Source: Asterella californica (taxonomy: Eukaryota > Streptophyta > Marchantiopsida > Marchantiales > Aytoniaceae). Taken from it: a stretch of 64,000 nucleotides of DNA. Shown one piece after another: positions 11,601 to 21,057 of the stretch. The notes under the pieces were generated by a model, which saw nothing but the letters and a program-made list of their open reading frames with translations, made no database searches and was not told where the DNA came from. Location of the stretch: NCBI GenBank assembly GCA_036924285.1, contig JAYKYS010000007.1, forward strand, positions 17,546,001 through 17,610,000, given 5' to 3'. The translations under genes and the position numbers were made by a program. Positions within the stretch are counted from its first letter, which is position 1. Each line of letters starts with the position of its first letter.

Positions 11601-12527
11601 TGGCCATGTCAAGGTCACACGCGTGCTGGGAGAGGTCAGGGTTTACATGACCCGCGATCTAAGATGTTCTGGGAGATGTTACGGATCTTACGACATCTCC
11701 AGATGCATCAGGTGGATTCTCCAGCGTACATCTTGGAGAACGTTCCTTTGTTGGGTGATGCTCGTACACAGATGATGGCGAGTGTGCACCAAGTGCGGTC
11801 TTGGATTGGACCAGCAGTGTTGTTGGATGCAGCGAGAGTAGGATCTCGTGCACATCGTCCACGGTTGTGGTGGACGAACTTGTTACCGAGAGAGGTGCTT
11901 AAGCGAGCACACGATGGAGTGAGACGACCAGCACATCTAACCGTTGATAGCATCTTGGATGCAGGACGACGATCTCAAGTAGTGAGAGTCGTCGATAGGT
12001 CACCCATGGCAGTGGTGAACCTAATGGGACGGCCCATGATAGCGTTACCCACATTGGTAAGCTTTCCAGCGTCACATGCTTACAGAGATGGAGGACCTGG
12101 GCTTGTGTGGGATGCTCAATTACGGCAGTTGGTGGAGCCCAATGCCGATGAGAGAGAGCGAGCGATGGGTTTCGCTACGGGTACGACGGCAGTAGCTTCG
12201 GTGTCAGAGGCTTCACGTCGTCAAGTATTGGGTCAAGCAATGGACTTGAATTGCTTGACATGGATTGTTAGCCTTGGATTGGTTGAGCAGCATCGGATGC
12301 GATCGACGGGTGTTACTGCTCGAGCACTCTTGAGCTCTTTGCCTACCGGGTCGGTGGAGGCAAAGGCTGGGGGCGAGGCAAGTGGAGTTCGTCATCCTTG
12401 GACATCATGGGATGTCATAGGAGAGAGTGTGGAGCTTGCAGCTAGAACTGCAGAAGTTTTACGCATAGTAGCGGTGGAGGTTGTTGGTGGTGAGCAGAAA
12501 GAAACTGCTCCAGAGGCTGCAAGATAA
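8607..12527 (+). CDS. Element C ORF1: Gag - CCHC knuckles - aspartic protease - DNMT3-like cytosine-5 methyltransferase
   Basis: One frame, open from 8418, with the first in-frame ATG at 8607 (taken as start), about 1306 codons. A single TAG interrupts it at 9111-9113; an ATG at 9153 reopens an 1124-codon frame. Domains: Gag core (about 8640-9350); CCHC knuckle CX2CX3HX4C near 9537-9575 and a second with Gln for His near 9640-9685; protease motif LLDSGA near 10600-10615; methyltransferase about 11325-12290. Methyltransferase motifs run in canonical order: I ELFGGISTG (11340), IV WPCQG with the catalytic Cys at 11607, VI ENVP (11736), VIII HRPRLWW (about 11853-11873), IX/X ERERAMGF and SRRQVLGQ (about 12150-12240). 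They resemble DNMT3 most and are not permuted as in plant DRM. The enzyme would methylate cytosine C5 in DNA. The methyltransferase region itself has no stop. Confidence 0.88.
11325..12290 (+). other. Cytosine-5 DNA methyltransferase domain within ORF1 of element C
   Basis: Roughly 320 residues in frame with Gag and protease. The S-adenosylmethionine-binding loop (FGG), the PCQ nucleophile, the ENV motif and the paired arginines of motif VIII are all present. Between motif VIII and motif IX, about 11875-12150, lies a variable stretch in the position of a target-recognition domain. A trailing region with no recognised domain follows to the stop at 12525. The separate maturation of this domain from the polyprotein is inferred from the upstream protease, not seen. 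Confidence 0.85.
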
Positions 12528-12557
12528 CAGTCAACGACTTCGTCTTCTACCTCTAGC

Positions 12558-15500
12558 ATGGTGACAGAGGATACTTGGGAGCCAGAGATTGGACCCAAGC
12601 TTATAGGAGAGGAGAGACGAAGAGTCCAAAGATTCCTGAAGAGCTACAGGAATTGTTTTACCTTCAATATGAAGGATTTGGGTACCTTGAAAGGACCTGG
12701 TATACGGATCGACTTGGCTAATGACACGCCAATCTTTCGACGTCCTTACAGGTACAGTGACATGGAGAGAGCCTTGATCCAAAGTCGGACTCAAGACTTG
12801 TTGGAGGCTGGATTGGTGGAGATGTCGCATGGAGAGTATGCATCTGCCACAGTTATGCCAGCCAAGAAGGATATGTATGGCAACTACACAGATAGACGAA
12901 TGTGTGGGGACTATCGTCCTATCAATCGGTAGACGAAGTCCGATAAGTATGCCATGCCGACACCTGAGGAGATCTTTGATGCAGTGGGGCATGTGAAGGT
13001 CTTCAGTACTTTGGATCTTCGAGCAGGGTATCATCAGTTGCCAGTGAGAGAAGAAGATAAGTCCAAGACAGCATTCTGAGGAATTGACTCTCACGGCAAG
13101 GATTGTTTGTATCAGTGGCGGTTCTTATCATTTGGGTTGAAGAACGCCTCTGTTGAGTTCCAAAGGGTGATGGACAGAATCCTAGCAGGATTGGATTTTG
13201 TCAGATGTTATATCGACGACATCTTAGTCTATAGTGCTACAGTGGAGGAGCACGAGAGACACTTACGGGATGTGTTTGAGCGGTTGAGAGCTCATGGGTT
13301 GAAGTTACACCCTGGAAAGTGTAAGTTCTTCCAGGAGTTGGTAGAGTATCTGGGCCACACCATCTATCCAGGTGGATTGGGTGTTCAACAGACGAAGGTT
13401 GAGGTTATTGCACGTATCCCGCGCCCCACAGATGTGAGTCGAGTTCGGGCATTTGTTGGTTTGGCGAACTTTTATCGTCGGTACGTGAAGGGATTTAGTG
13501 CAATTGCGAAGCCGTTGACCAAGCTGATGAAGGTGGACCAGGAGTGGCAGTGGGGAGATGAGCAGGAGCGAGCTTTTGTAGAGCTCAAGGATAGGTTGAC
13601 ATCTGCTCCCATCTTGAGGAGACCCGTTAGGGGGCGTCCTTTCCAACTGCACACCGATCGGAGTATGTTGGGACTTGGAGCAGTGCTGACTCAGCATGAT
13701 GATGAGAAAAAGGAGTTCGTGGTGGCGTATGCCAGTCGCTTCAATAATTCAGCGGAGGCGAGGTATAGTTCGTATGAAGGAGAGTGTTTGGCGGCAGTGT
13801 GGGCTGTTGCACACTTTCGATGTTATCTGTTTGAGAACCCCTTTACTCTCATCACTGATCACCAGCCGCTCAAGTGGTTGATGGAGTCCGACAAGCTTAC
13901 AAGGAAGCTTGCACGATGGGCTCTGATCTTACAGGAGTATGACTTCCAGGTAGTACATAGACCTGGAGTCGCAAACCTAGATGCCGATGGGTTGAGTCGC
14001 AACCCATGCACGAGTCAGCAGGACCAGACTGGGGCTCGCTGGCATGACGAGGTTGATGAGGAGATAGTGCCAGGGTGGCATGCATCTGCCTTTCTTTGTG
14101 TGTTGGCCATGAACTCTAGTATGGAGGGCCAAGTCGTATCTTTCTCTGGTCAGAGAGTAGATGACGAGTCTCCAGATCTTGAGGGTGGAGATGGTGTTCC
14201 AGATCAGCGGGATATCCATGATGATGTGACCGTGATGGAGTATCTACGTACTGGTGTGGTAGTAGGCACAATAAGTGCCAAGGAGCGAGATCGTGTTCTT
14301 CAACGAGCGAAGAGATTTCGACGAGAAGGACGATATGTACTTCGAGTGTGGGGTGATGGAAGGGTACGAATAGTGCCACATCCATCCCAGAGAGCACAGT
14401 TAGTACGACATGCCCATGAGGAGTTGGGACATTTTGGAGTGAAGCGTACACATAGCTTACTCCAAGGACAGTATTGGTGGCGTGGTATGCACATCGATGT
14501 GCAACAGTTTGTCGCACGATGTGTGGTTTGTGATCGAGTACGAGCATCGTTTAATGCTCCTACTCCACAGTTACACCCTTTACCGATTATGGGGTTGGGT
14601 TACCGTTGGAGTTTGGATTTTGCGGGACCCTTACCGTTGACCGTACGTCACCACCGGTATGTGTTGGTGATGGTGGAGCACTTCTCCAAGTGGATTGAGT
14701 TGGTGGCATTACCAGACAAGGCGAGTGAAGGGACTGCGTATGCGTTCTTAGATCGAGTGCTGAGTCGTTTTGGAGCACCAGCTGAAGTGCTGACAGACCA
14801 AGGTATAGAGTTCCTTGGTGAGTTTCAGGCCTTGTGTGATCAGGCGCTGATTGATCATCGGACTACATCTCGAGATCATCTTGAGGCGGATGGTTTGGCG
14901 GAGAGGATAGTTCAGACGGTGAAGAGAGGATTGCGCAAGTATGGCTTGCAGAGGGGCCACTTGGGAGACTGGGATGTGCAGTTACCATGGTTGGCTATGG
15001 GCTACCGTTTCAGCCGACAAGCGTCTTTGGCTTCCTTCTCACCGTATTTTCTATTGTATGGCCGAGATCCAGATCTACCTTCGGCCATTCGTCGTGATTC
15101 TGTTGAGGTGCTGGACCTTGATGACCCGGATATGTGGGTGAGAGCATGTTCTCAACGAGCAGAGACATTTCAGAGAGTTATGCCTATGGCTTTTGAGAAC
15201 CTAGCGATTGCTCAGCATAGAGACACGTTGCGATATGCGACTATCCGAGGAGGAGGTTATCGGCCGTCGATTCGCATGTTTCATCTTGGCGATTATATCT
15301 ATCTACAGCAGACTGCACCGACGACGTTGGACGTGACCGCAGGGCGCACTATTTTACGAGTGCGTGAGGTGTTACCTTCTGGAGTACTCATGTTAGAGGG
15401 CCGTGATGGTGTTGTGTGGAAGGACCATGTGCGTAATTGCGCGCCATGTCATCTTCCCAACATTGATGGTACCGTTGACCCAAGCTTAGCAGTTGTACGC

Positions 15501-15653
15501 GCGGGCTTGAGGTGTATGTTGTGTGGGTCTGCTAGCGGAGCAGCCCGTATGTTGGTGTGTGATGGTTGTTCGAGAGGTTGGCACATGTCATGTTTGACTC
15601 CACCTCTCAGTGTAGTTCCTACTGGACGGTGGGTTTGTCCTCGATGTATATAG
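12558..15653 (+). CDS. Element C ORF2: reverse transcriptase - RNase H - DDE integrase - PHD finger (two in-frame stops)
   Basis: Same frame as ORF1, starting at an ATG 30 bases after its TAA. About 1031 codons, interrupted by TAG at 12930-12932 and TGA at 13077-13079. Open and uninterrupted from 13107. RT spans roughly 12700-13500 with the catalytic YIDD near 13216. RNase H follows (about 13640-13890) with TDRS, EGE and TDHQ acidic positions. Integrase: HHCC zinc site near 14410-14530; core with DFAGP near 14620, TDQG near 14797 and the glutamate in LAERIV near 14900. At the C terminus, 15513-15650, a Cys4-His-Cys3 PHD finger with the CDGC, WH and CPRC hallmarks replaces the chromodomain used by chromoviruses. 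Element A codes for the same order. Confidence 0.88.
15513..15650 (+). other. PHD finger at the integrase C terminus (element C)
   Basis: Spacing CX2C, CX2C, H, C, CX2C with a Trp before the last pair and only one residue after the last Cys. PHD fingers usually read histone H3 tail states, so a targeting role is inferred by analogy with chromodomain integrases. The copy in element A (39441-39578) preserves every zinc ligand although the rest of that element is decayed. Confidence 0.85.
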
Positions 15654-15815
15654 CGGAGATAGTCAATTGGATCTTTGCGTGGTATGGATTGCAGACAGGC
15701 GACTAACGATGGGGCGATGTAGCACCCGGCCTCCTGATCCTTGCACCCATGAAGGTGTGTATCACGTAGTTGGGATATGGAGCTATCTGGAGTTAGAGGG
15801 ACCTAACCGCCAGTT
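15654..15815 (+). other. Element C 3' untranslated stretch
   Basis: Short non-coding stretch between the ORF2 stop and the purine tract. No motif recognised. Confidence 0.5.
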
Positions 15816-15825
15816 AGGGGGGCGA
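15816..15825 (+). promoter_or_regulatory. Element C polypurine tract
   Basis: AGGGGGGCGA lies immediately before repeat B1. The equivalent in element A is AAGGAGACGA at 39744-39753. Its position implies that plus-strand DNA would begin at B1, making B1-GC-A2 the LTR of the linear cDNA. Confidence 0.6.
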
Positions 15826-15926
15826 TTGTGGTACACTTGTGTATGTGTATGACATCGTCCATGTGTTATGTGTGGTGTATCTCTGACAGCGATGTATGTT
15901 GTGTAGCGATGTGTATGCGCACGACA
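15826..15926 (+). repeat. Element C split repeat B1
   Basis: 101 bp beginning TTGTGGTACAC and ending CGCACGACA, identical to 16223-16323. It is followed by GC and repeat A2, forming the palindrome GACAGCTGTC at 15923-15932. Confidence 0.9.
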
Positions 15927-15928
15927 GC

Positions 15929-16222
15929 TGTCACGTCAGTTTGGGCACCTCGGCTAGGTTGACCGAGTGCGAAGTGGCGCATCCCGGTAAGGCCGTTAGT
16001 GCCGTTAGGGCGAGTTGGAGAGAGAGCCCACTAGGGGTAAACTTCGCAGGTAGGGCTTGGAGGCCTTAGTTCTTTGAGTTGAGCCTTCAAGCTCCAGGCT
16101 ATGGTGGATAGTCTAGTTGAGTGTAACCCGGATTCTCTTCGCGTTTAGAGTGGGTTTGGCCTGACCGTTTGTGAGTAGTCCTTGTTGTGGTGTTGGAGAT
16201 GGTAATTTCTCTATTCAGATTA
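15929..16222 (+). repeat. Element C terminal repeat A2
   Basis: 294 bp, two substitutions relative to A1 (both in the last third) and no indels. Flanked by B1 on the left and B2 on the right. Confidence 0.9.
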
Positions 16223-16323
16223 TTGTGGTACACTTGTGTATGTGTATGACATCGTCCATGTGTTATGTGTGGTGTATCTCTGACAGCGATGTATGTTGTG
16301 TAGCGATGTGTATGCGCACGACA
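16223..16323 (+). repeat. Element C split repeat B2, right end of the element
   Basis: Exact copy of B1. Its ACGACA end abuts the right CCTT target duplication, so the element ends are TGTC...GACA even though the two ends belong to different repeats. Confidence 0.9.
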
Positions 16324-17590
16324 CCTTGCAAAGAATTCCCGAGCCTCATGTGCATCTAACTCTCCTCGATCTACAGTGATCTTTCTCACACATCCATATC
16401 GACAAACAACCTCTTCCAAGAGAAATTTACATACCCCTTCAGTTGTCTTTGTCCGAAGCGCCCTACCCTCGACTTGATTTGAAAGATCTTCTCTAGCAAG
16501 TACCAAGTATCTCATCTGCCACAATCCAACCGACATAATCACCAAGTCTACCACCCACTTGAAGTGGATTGTCAACGGATAAGTCGGGTGTAATCCATCA
16601 CGATGTCGGATGTTCGAATACATCTGACATGTCAAACAAGATTCCACAAAAGATAATACATCCCTGTACATGTTTTTCCACCAATACCGCTCTTTCATCT
16701 TTGTAAAAGTGATCCAAAGACTCTCATGGAACGCCTTGAGCAACTTCTGCTGATCTTCCTTGTTGCAATCCCTCGATGTCCAGCCCAAAGACTCTCATGG
16801 AACGCCTTGAGCAACTTCTGCTGATCTTCCTTGTTGCAAATCACTCGTAGCGATACCCCATCTTTCTGCTTCAGTCGCTTCCAAAGAAACCCATCCTGCA
16901 ACATGAAGTTGTAGGTCTTCTTTCGAACTCTCCGAAACCTCTCATCTGTCCAACCTGTCTGCTTAACCATCGTACTAAGGTACCTCCCGATATCAAGCAA
17001 ATCACCATCATACAATCCTTCAACAAACAACTCATCTTCCCGTCCTGTCTGTGCAATTGAATAGAACTTTGCGCCCACGTCGTCAATATCTTCAACCATC
17101 TCATCCTCCCCATCATACCGAGTTCGAGATAACATATCCGCCATATGCGATATGTCTAAACTCCGGGTTCAACGACTTGATATATGCGATCCATTGTAAC
17201 ATCGCAATATCAGGAGTTGAACAATTCACGATCATCCCTAACAACGGCAAGCAATCAGTTTCAACCACCACTACTGCTCCAATCAAATACTCTTTCTCAG
17301 TTTTCATAGCTGAAACAATACCCCACAGTTCTCTCTTCACTTGCGAGTAAGCACGTTATCGAGGGCTTAACACCTTCGCTCCGAACCTAACCGCAAACCT
17401 ATCTCCATCCTCATCATCCTGTCCGATTGTCCATCCAATTGCAACTGGACTCGTATCCACTGTAAGAACCATCGGCGTAGCACTCTTGTAATCAATCCTT
17501 CCTAGAACTGGAAGAGATGATAGTAAAGACTTCAGCTTCCTTACCGCATCAGTATGCTCTTCCTCCCATCTAAACTTATGACCCTTACGC
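16324..17590 (-). pseudogene. Element B RNase H and N-terminal half of integrase
   Basis: Minus-strand frames carry an RT-connection and RNase H region (17590 down to 17110) and an integrase with a HESLWAGH zinc-site segment and a core with a VDRGEL motif, ending next to element C. Frameshifts separate the pieces. A 71-bp offset tandem duplication at 16714-16838 repeats ~54 bases of the zinc-site region. The fragment belongs with 5629-6356. Confidence 0.7.
16714..16838. repeat. 71-bp-offset tandem duplication in the B integrase
   Basis: A ~54-base word beginning CCAAAGACTCTCATGG occurs at 16714 and again at 16785. The duplication adds a broken second copy of the zinc-binding segment. Confidence 0.85.
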
Positions 17591-18316
17591 GAGTCTTGTT
17601 GGGTTCAAGGTAGCCAGATCTACCTACCAGCAAAGACAGATATCAGTTTGGACGATCCGTTTGTGCGATGTGAGCGGTTTTAAGCCGCAGGGAGGAGTTT
17701 TTGAAGGTTCGGTCACCTGCGACCGAAAATCAGCGATATCTCGACTATCGAGAGTCGGATCTGAAGGTTTCTTGAGCCAAAGGAGTCAAGGAAGGAGACC
17801 CTATCGACATTTGAAGATCGTTTGGAGAAAGGAGAAAGTTCTCAGACAGGTCTTTTTCGGTTCCTTTGCTACGGATTTCGTCTTTTTGAGTTCGTTAAGG
17901 ACTTAATTGGTTGTGTACGGCTTGTGGTAGCTAGCTTTAGCTAAGAGCTTATACATGGATGTGGTTTGGACTTGAGTTTGAATCGTGTGATACTGCTGTG
18001 GCTCTATTTGTTAGCAAAGAGAAGTTTCTCTTGCTTTGAGCTACGCTTCGGTGGTTTTGGGTCAGGGTTGCGATTCAGGGGTTTGTTTCAGGGCTTCTGA
18101 AGTAGGTTACGGACCTCTCTGGTATGGTTCTCAGTTCTGTGCTCTTAGGAGAAAGAGACGACAGTGTACATACATTTGAGAGTGGTATATATATCGCATC
18201 ATTCCTTTTCGTGGTTGTTCTTCTCTGTCTTGTCTCTGTTTCAGCACACAACATCTCCACAGCCAGGAACCTCACGTTTTCCTGGACATCCTTCATGCAA
18301 AACGTCCGATGCGACA
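17591..18316. mobile_element. Inverted fragment of a B-family LTR inside element B
   Basis: This stretch is the reverse complement of about 3529-4240 of the B LTR, with its own substitutions, notably at the end (GTCCGATGCGACA). It therefore comes from a different copy. It is truncated at its 17591 side and splits RT from RNase H. About 50 bases at 18317-18365 after it match nothing I recognise. Confidence 0.75.
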
Positions 18317-18348
18317 GCGGACGGAGCAGCTGTGAAACCCAAAAATAA

Positions 18349-19619
18349 TAATTAGGTAGACGATCTGAGTATTGAAATGACCAGCATCGAAATATTTTCG
18401 AAATGCCATACAACGGATCCGCCACATGCGCATAATGAGGAATCCAAATGTGGTAGAATACACAAGCACCCAAAAATCTTCTTACTTCTGTCAGCGAGTT
18501 GCAAACCTCCTTCATCTTTCCAATCGCATCCACATTGTTCGGATCTGGCTTCCGACCAAACGATCCACACAATGACCAACGATCAAAACCTCTCTAATCT
18601 CAAATGTAGACTTCGCACCTGACAACGTAAGATGAACTTCCTCAAGTCGAGATAAGATCTTCTCACAGTCTGCGATGTGATCGGTGACGTATCACCAACA
18701 CCCCCTCTGATCTAATGCTTCGTTCTTCTCATCCTCCACACATCCTTTGATGGGGATGTCATCCAAGAATGGCATCGTCTTTTCAGGGATGAAGTCCCTT
18801 AACTCGATTCATCACGTTCATCATGTGTGCTACGGAGTTGGTAGCTCCCTGTGATAAGATACACATCCTAACCAACCCCAAAGGTGTCCTCATTGTCGTG
18901 AAGCTTCTGCTCTCCTCCGCTAGTTGAAACTGATCGTACCCTGAGTAAAGATCTCTCATTGAGTAAATTGTTCTTCCTGCAAACGCTTCAGCAAACTCAT
19001 CCACAATCGGTCTCACCTCAGCATTTCTGATTGTTACTGCGTTCACCGGCTGCATGTCTTGGATGAACCGCAGCGACCCATTCTTCTTAGGCACTGTAAA
19101 CCATCTGCTCGAATACGGTGCAAACAACGGCTCCAAGATCTTCATCCGCATCTTCTCCTTCAGCAACTCCACTAGTTTGGGCAAGTGAGCCCGCGGTACT
19201 GGAATTGGTCTCAGGTTCCATGGCACATGCGGTACCGGTTAGATAACCATCGGGGTAACAACGTACGGATCTACACACCCAATCTCATGTGGCTCAAAAG
19301 CAAATGCTTTCCCATGTCGTGAAAGCATCTCTTTGAAGCAAATCCTCTCTTCTGGTAGAAGAGACCCATCAGATCCAGTCTTCAGCTCTTCAAGGGTCTT
19401 CTCCGTGAACTTGTGTCCTATCATTGCAGGATCTGGCAAACTCTTCTCTTTTGAAGCTCGATCCATCTGTTGGTTAGTGTCTTCCGGCAAAGGACCAGCA
19501 ACTGGCTTTACCTTCTTATCCACTGTCTTGTACCTTGTCTCAACTCGAACCTCCGGTGCACGGAATGATTCGATCACCGAATAGACCTCCCTTGAATGAA
19601 TCTGCACGACCTTATCCAT
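18349..19619 (-). pseudogene. Element B reverse transcriptase
   Basis: The frames starting at 19619 and 19226 give a gypsy-type RT: a VPKKNGSLRF segment, the catalytic RDLYSGYDQF, then FLDDI (about 18765) in place of YxDD, and a connection region with RRFLGACVFYH. A stop separates the first two frames near 19240 and there are further breaks near 18690 and 18580. It ends against the inverted LTR fragment. Confidence 0.75.
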
Positions 19620-19625
19620 ATCCTC

Positions 19626-20967
19626 TCATCCAATAGACATAATCTCTCGCACAAGATCTTCCAACCCATCCTCTTCATAAACACCAGAAATCCATTCATC
19701 TCCTTCTAGCTCACCCAACTCTTTCAACATCAACTCAACATCACGCAAATGTTTTTGTTCTTTTCTTCTCAGCTCTTCTACCTTCTTGTAGATAGCAATC
19801 CCACACTCTGAAAAACCAACAAACCCGGTACAAAAGACACTATCTCCATCAAGCGAGAGTATCTTCTCATGCGCACCACCACAGTCTCGCTCTATAGTGG
19901 TACTCAACGAAAATCCTTGAACTCTTCACTCATCCTTGGAAGCGGTCTCTCTCTCAACCGATCTCGATTGCACTCGTGATTGGACGGTACAGTCAAGAAC
20001 TGTACCGCTCTCTTCCCATCTTGACTTCGGATCCTAGCATAAGCAGATCCGTCGTCTAGCGCCTTTGTCTCCATCCGAGTTGCTATGATGAAAGGTTGGC
20101 CCAGAATGAGTGGGTATGATGTTGCTTCCTGAACAAAAAAGTTCTGCTCAATAGCAACATCACCTATGCGCACTCTGATGTCTGGACAAGCTCCATACAA
20201 GTCTCCTCTCGTGTTGTTGGCTGCTCTTATGATCCATCCATGTTCTGTGTCGATCGGCCACTTCTTCTTCTTGTACAGCTCCTTCAACATGATGTTGATT
20301 TCTGATCCATGATCGATCAGAGCAACCACCGGCTTATCCAAGTCTCCGATCCTCACCAACGTTTCCGTTTTCGTCGTAGCTCGAGCCCAGTGATTATGGC
20401 TGTAATGACTTGAGCTCTGCTTCCTATCCTCCTCTTCATCCTCAAAATGCACCCTGCGTCTTCGATCTCTTTCTTCCTCTGGAGAATAGACACTGCACTT
20501 TGCAAGCTCTCTCTCTCTTCATCCACAGACATCCTAGTATCCAAAGCATGCGATAAACCAGTCTCATTTGTAATCTCTCGCTTTCGTTTGATGACATCGA
20601 TAATGACATCATGAAACTCGCGCTTAGCGATGCCCAACACTTCTCTCAAGGTAAACTCCACCTTCGCATTCAGAATGCGATCTTCCAAGACTCCCTTCAA
20701 GTCTGTTGAAGCCTCGATATCCGACTGTAGCTTGTATGCAGCCGGCTTATCCTTCTCCTTCTGAGAATCCTTCACTCTTTCCTTCGATGGAGAAGGAGCA
20801 TCATCCATCGGTAGGTCTTGAGCTCTTGCATCCCGAAGCTCTTGGCGAACCTTCTCCTCTCGAGTCTGTCTCTTGGAAGAAGTTCCTTCTCCTGCATCCT
20901 CTGAATCTCGCCTTCTCTTCTCTTCCAACAACGCTTCGTGTTGGTTCTTGGCGATGTACGCATGCAC
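19626..20967 (-). pseudogene. Element B protease and linker regions
   Basis: The frame from 20452 carries an aspartic protease with DHG at the active site (LIDHGSEINIM near 20310), a known variant of DTG/DSG in one gypsy group, followed by LILGQPF near 20110. The frame from 20967 is a charged, Lys/Glu-rich linker. The frame from 19907 is a further linker toward RT. Frameshifts separate all three. Confidence 0.7.
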
Positions 20968-21057
20968 CGATAGAGCTTCTATCGGATCCTTTCATCCAGT
21001 ATCCCTTCTGATCGTAGCAGCTGTCCTCATCAATGTTTCACGTGCCATCTTCCCTTT

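Larger units (their letters stand above)
6361..16323 (+). mobile_element. Element C: Ty3/gypsy retrotransposon encoding a DNA methyltransferase and a PHD finger, with split direct repeats
   Basis: A 9963-bp insertion with 4-bp target duplications. Order: repeat A1 (6361-6654), candidate self-primer site, ~1.8 kb leader, ORF1 (Gag, zinc knuckles, protease, cytosine methyltransferase), ORF2 (RT, RNase H, DDE integrase, PHD finger), purine tract, repeat B1 (15826-15926), GC dinucleotide, repeat A2 (15929-16222), repeat B2 (16223-16323). A1 and A2 are both 294 bp with two differences; B1 and B2 are identical over 101 bp, so the insertion is recent. Three in-frame stops remain, two TAG and one TGA, each one transition away from a Gln or Trp codon. 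The copy is therefore nearly intact but probably not autonomous. Confidence 0.9.

Noticed and set aside
11325..12290. Methyltransferase as a host gene hit by the element
   Set aside because: It is in frame with Gag and protease and recurs at the same position in element A, so it belongs to the retrotransposon.
11325..12290. DRM-type (permuted) plant methyltransferase
   Set aside because: Motif I precedes motif IV and the motifs IX/X come last, which is the canonical, not the permuted order.
6361..16323. Element C as a tyrosine-recombinase (DIRS/PAT) element
   Set aside because: The repeats fit, but Pol has an HHCC and DDE integrase and I find no recombinase frame in the element.
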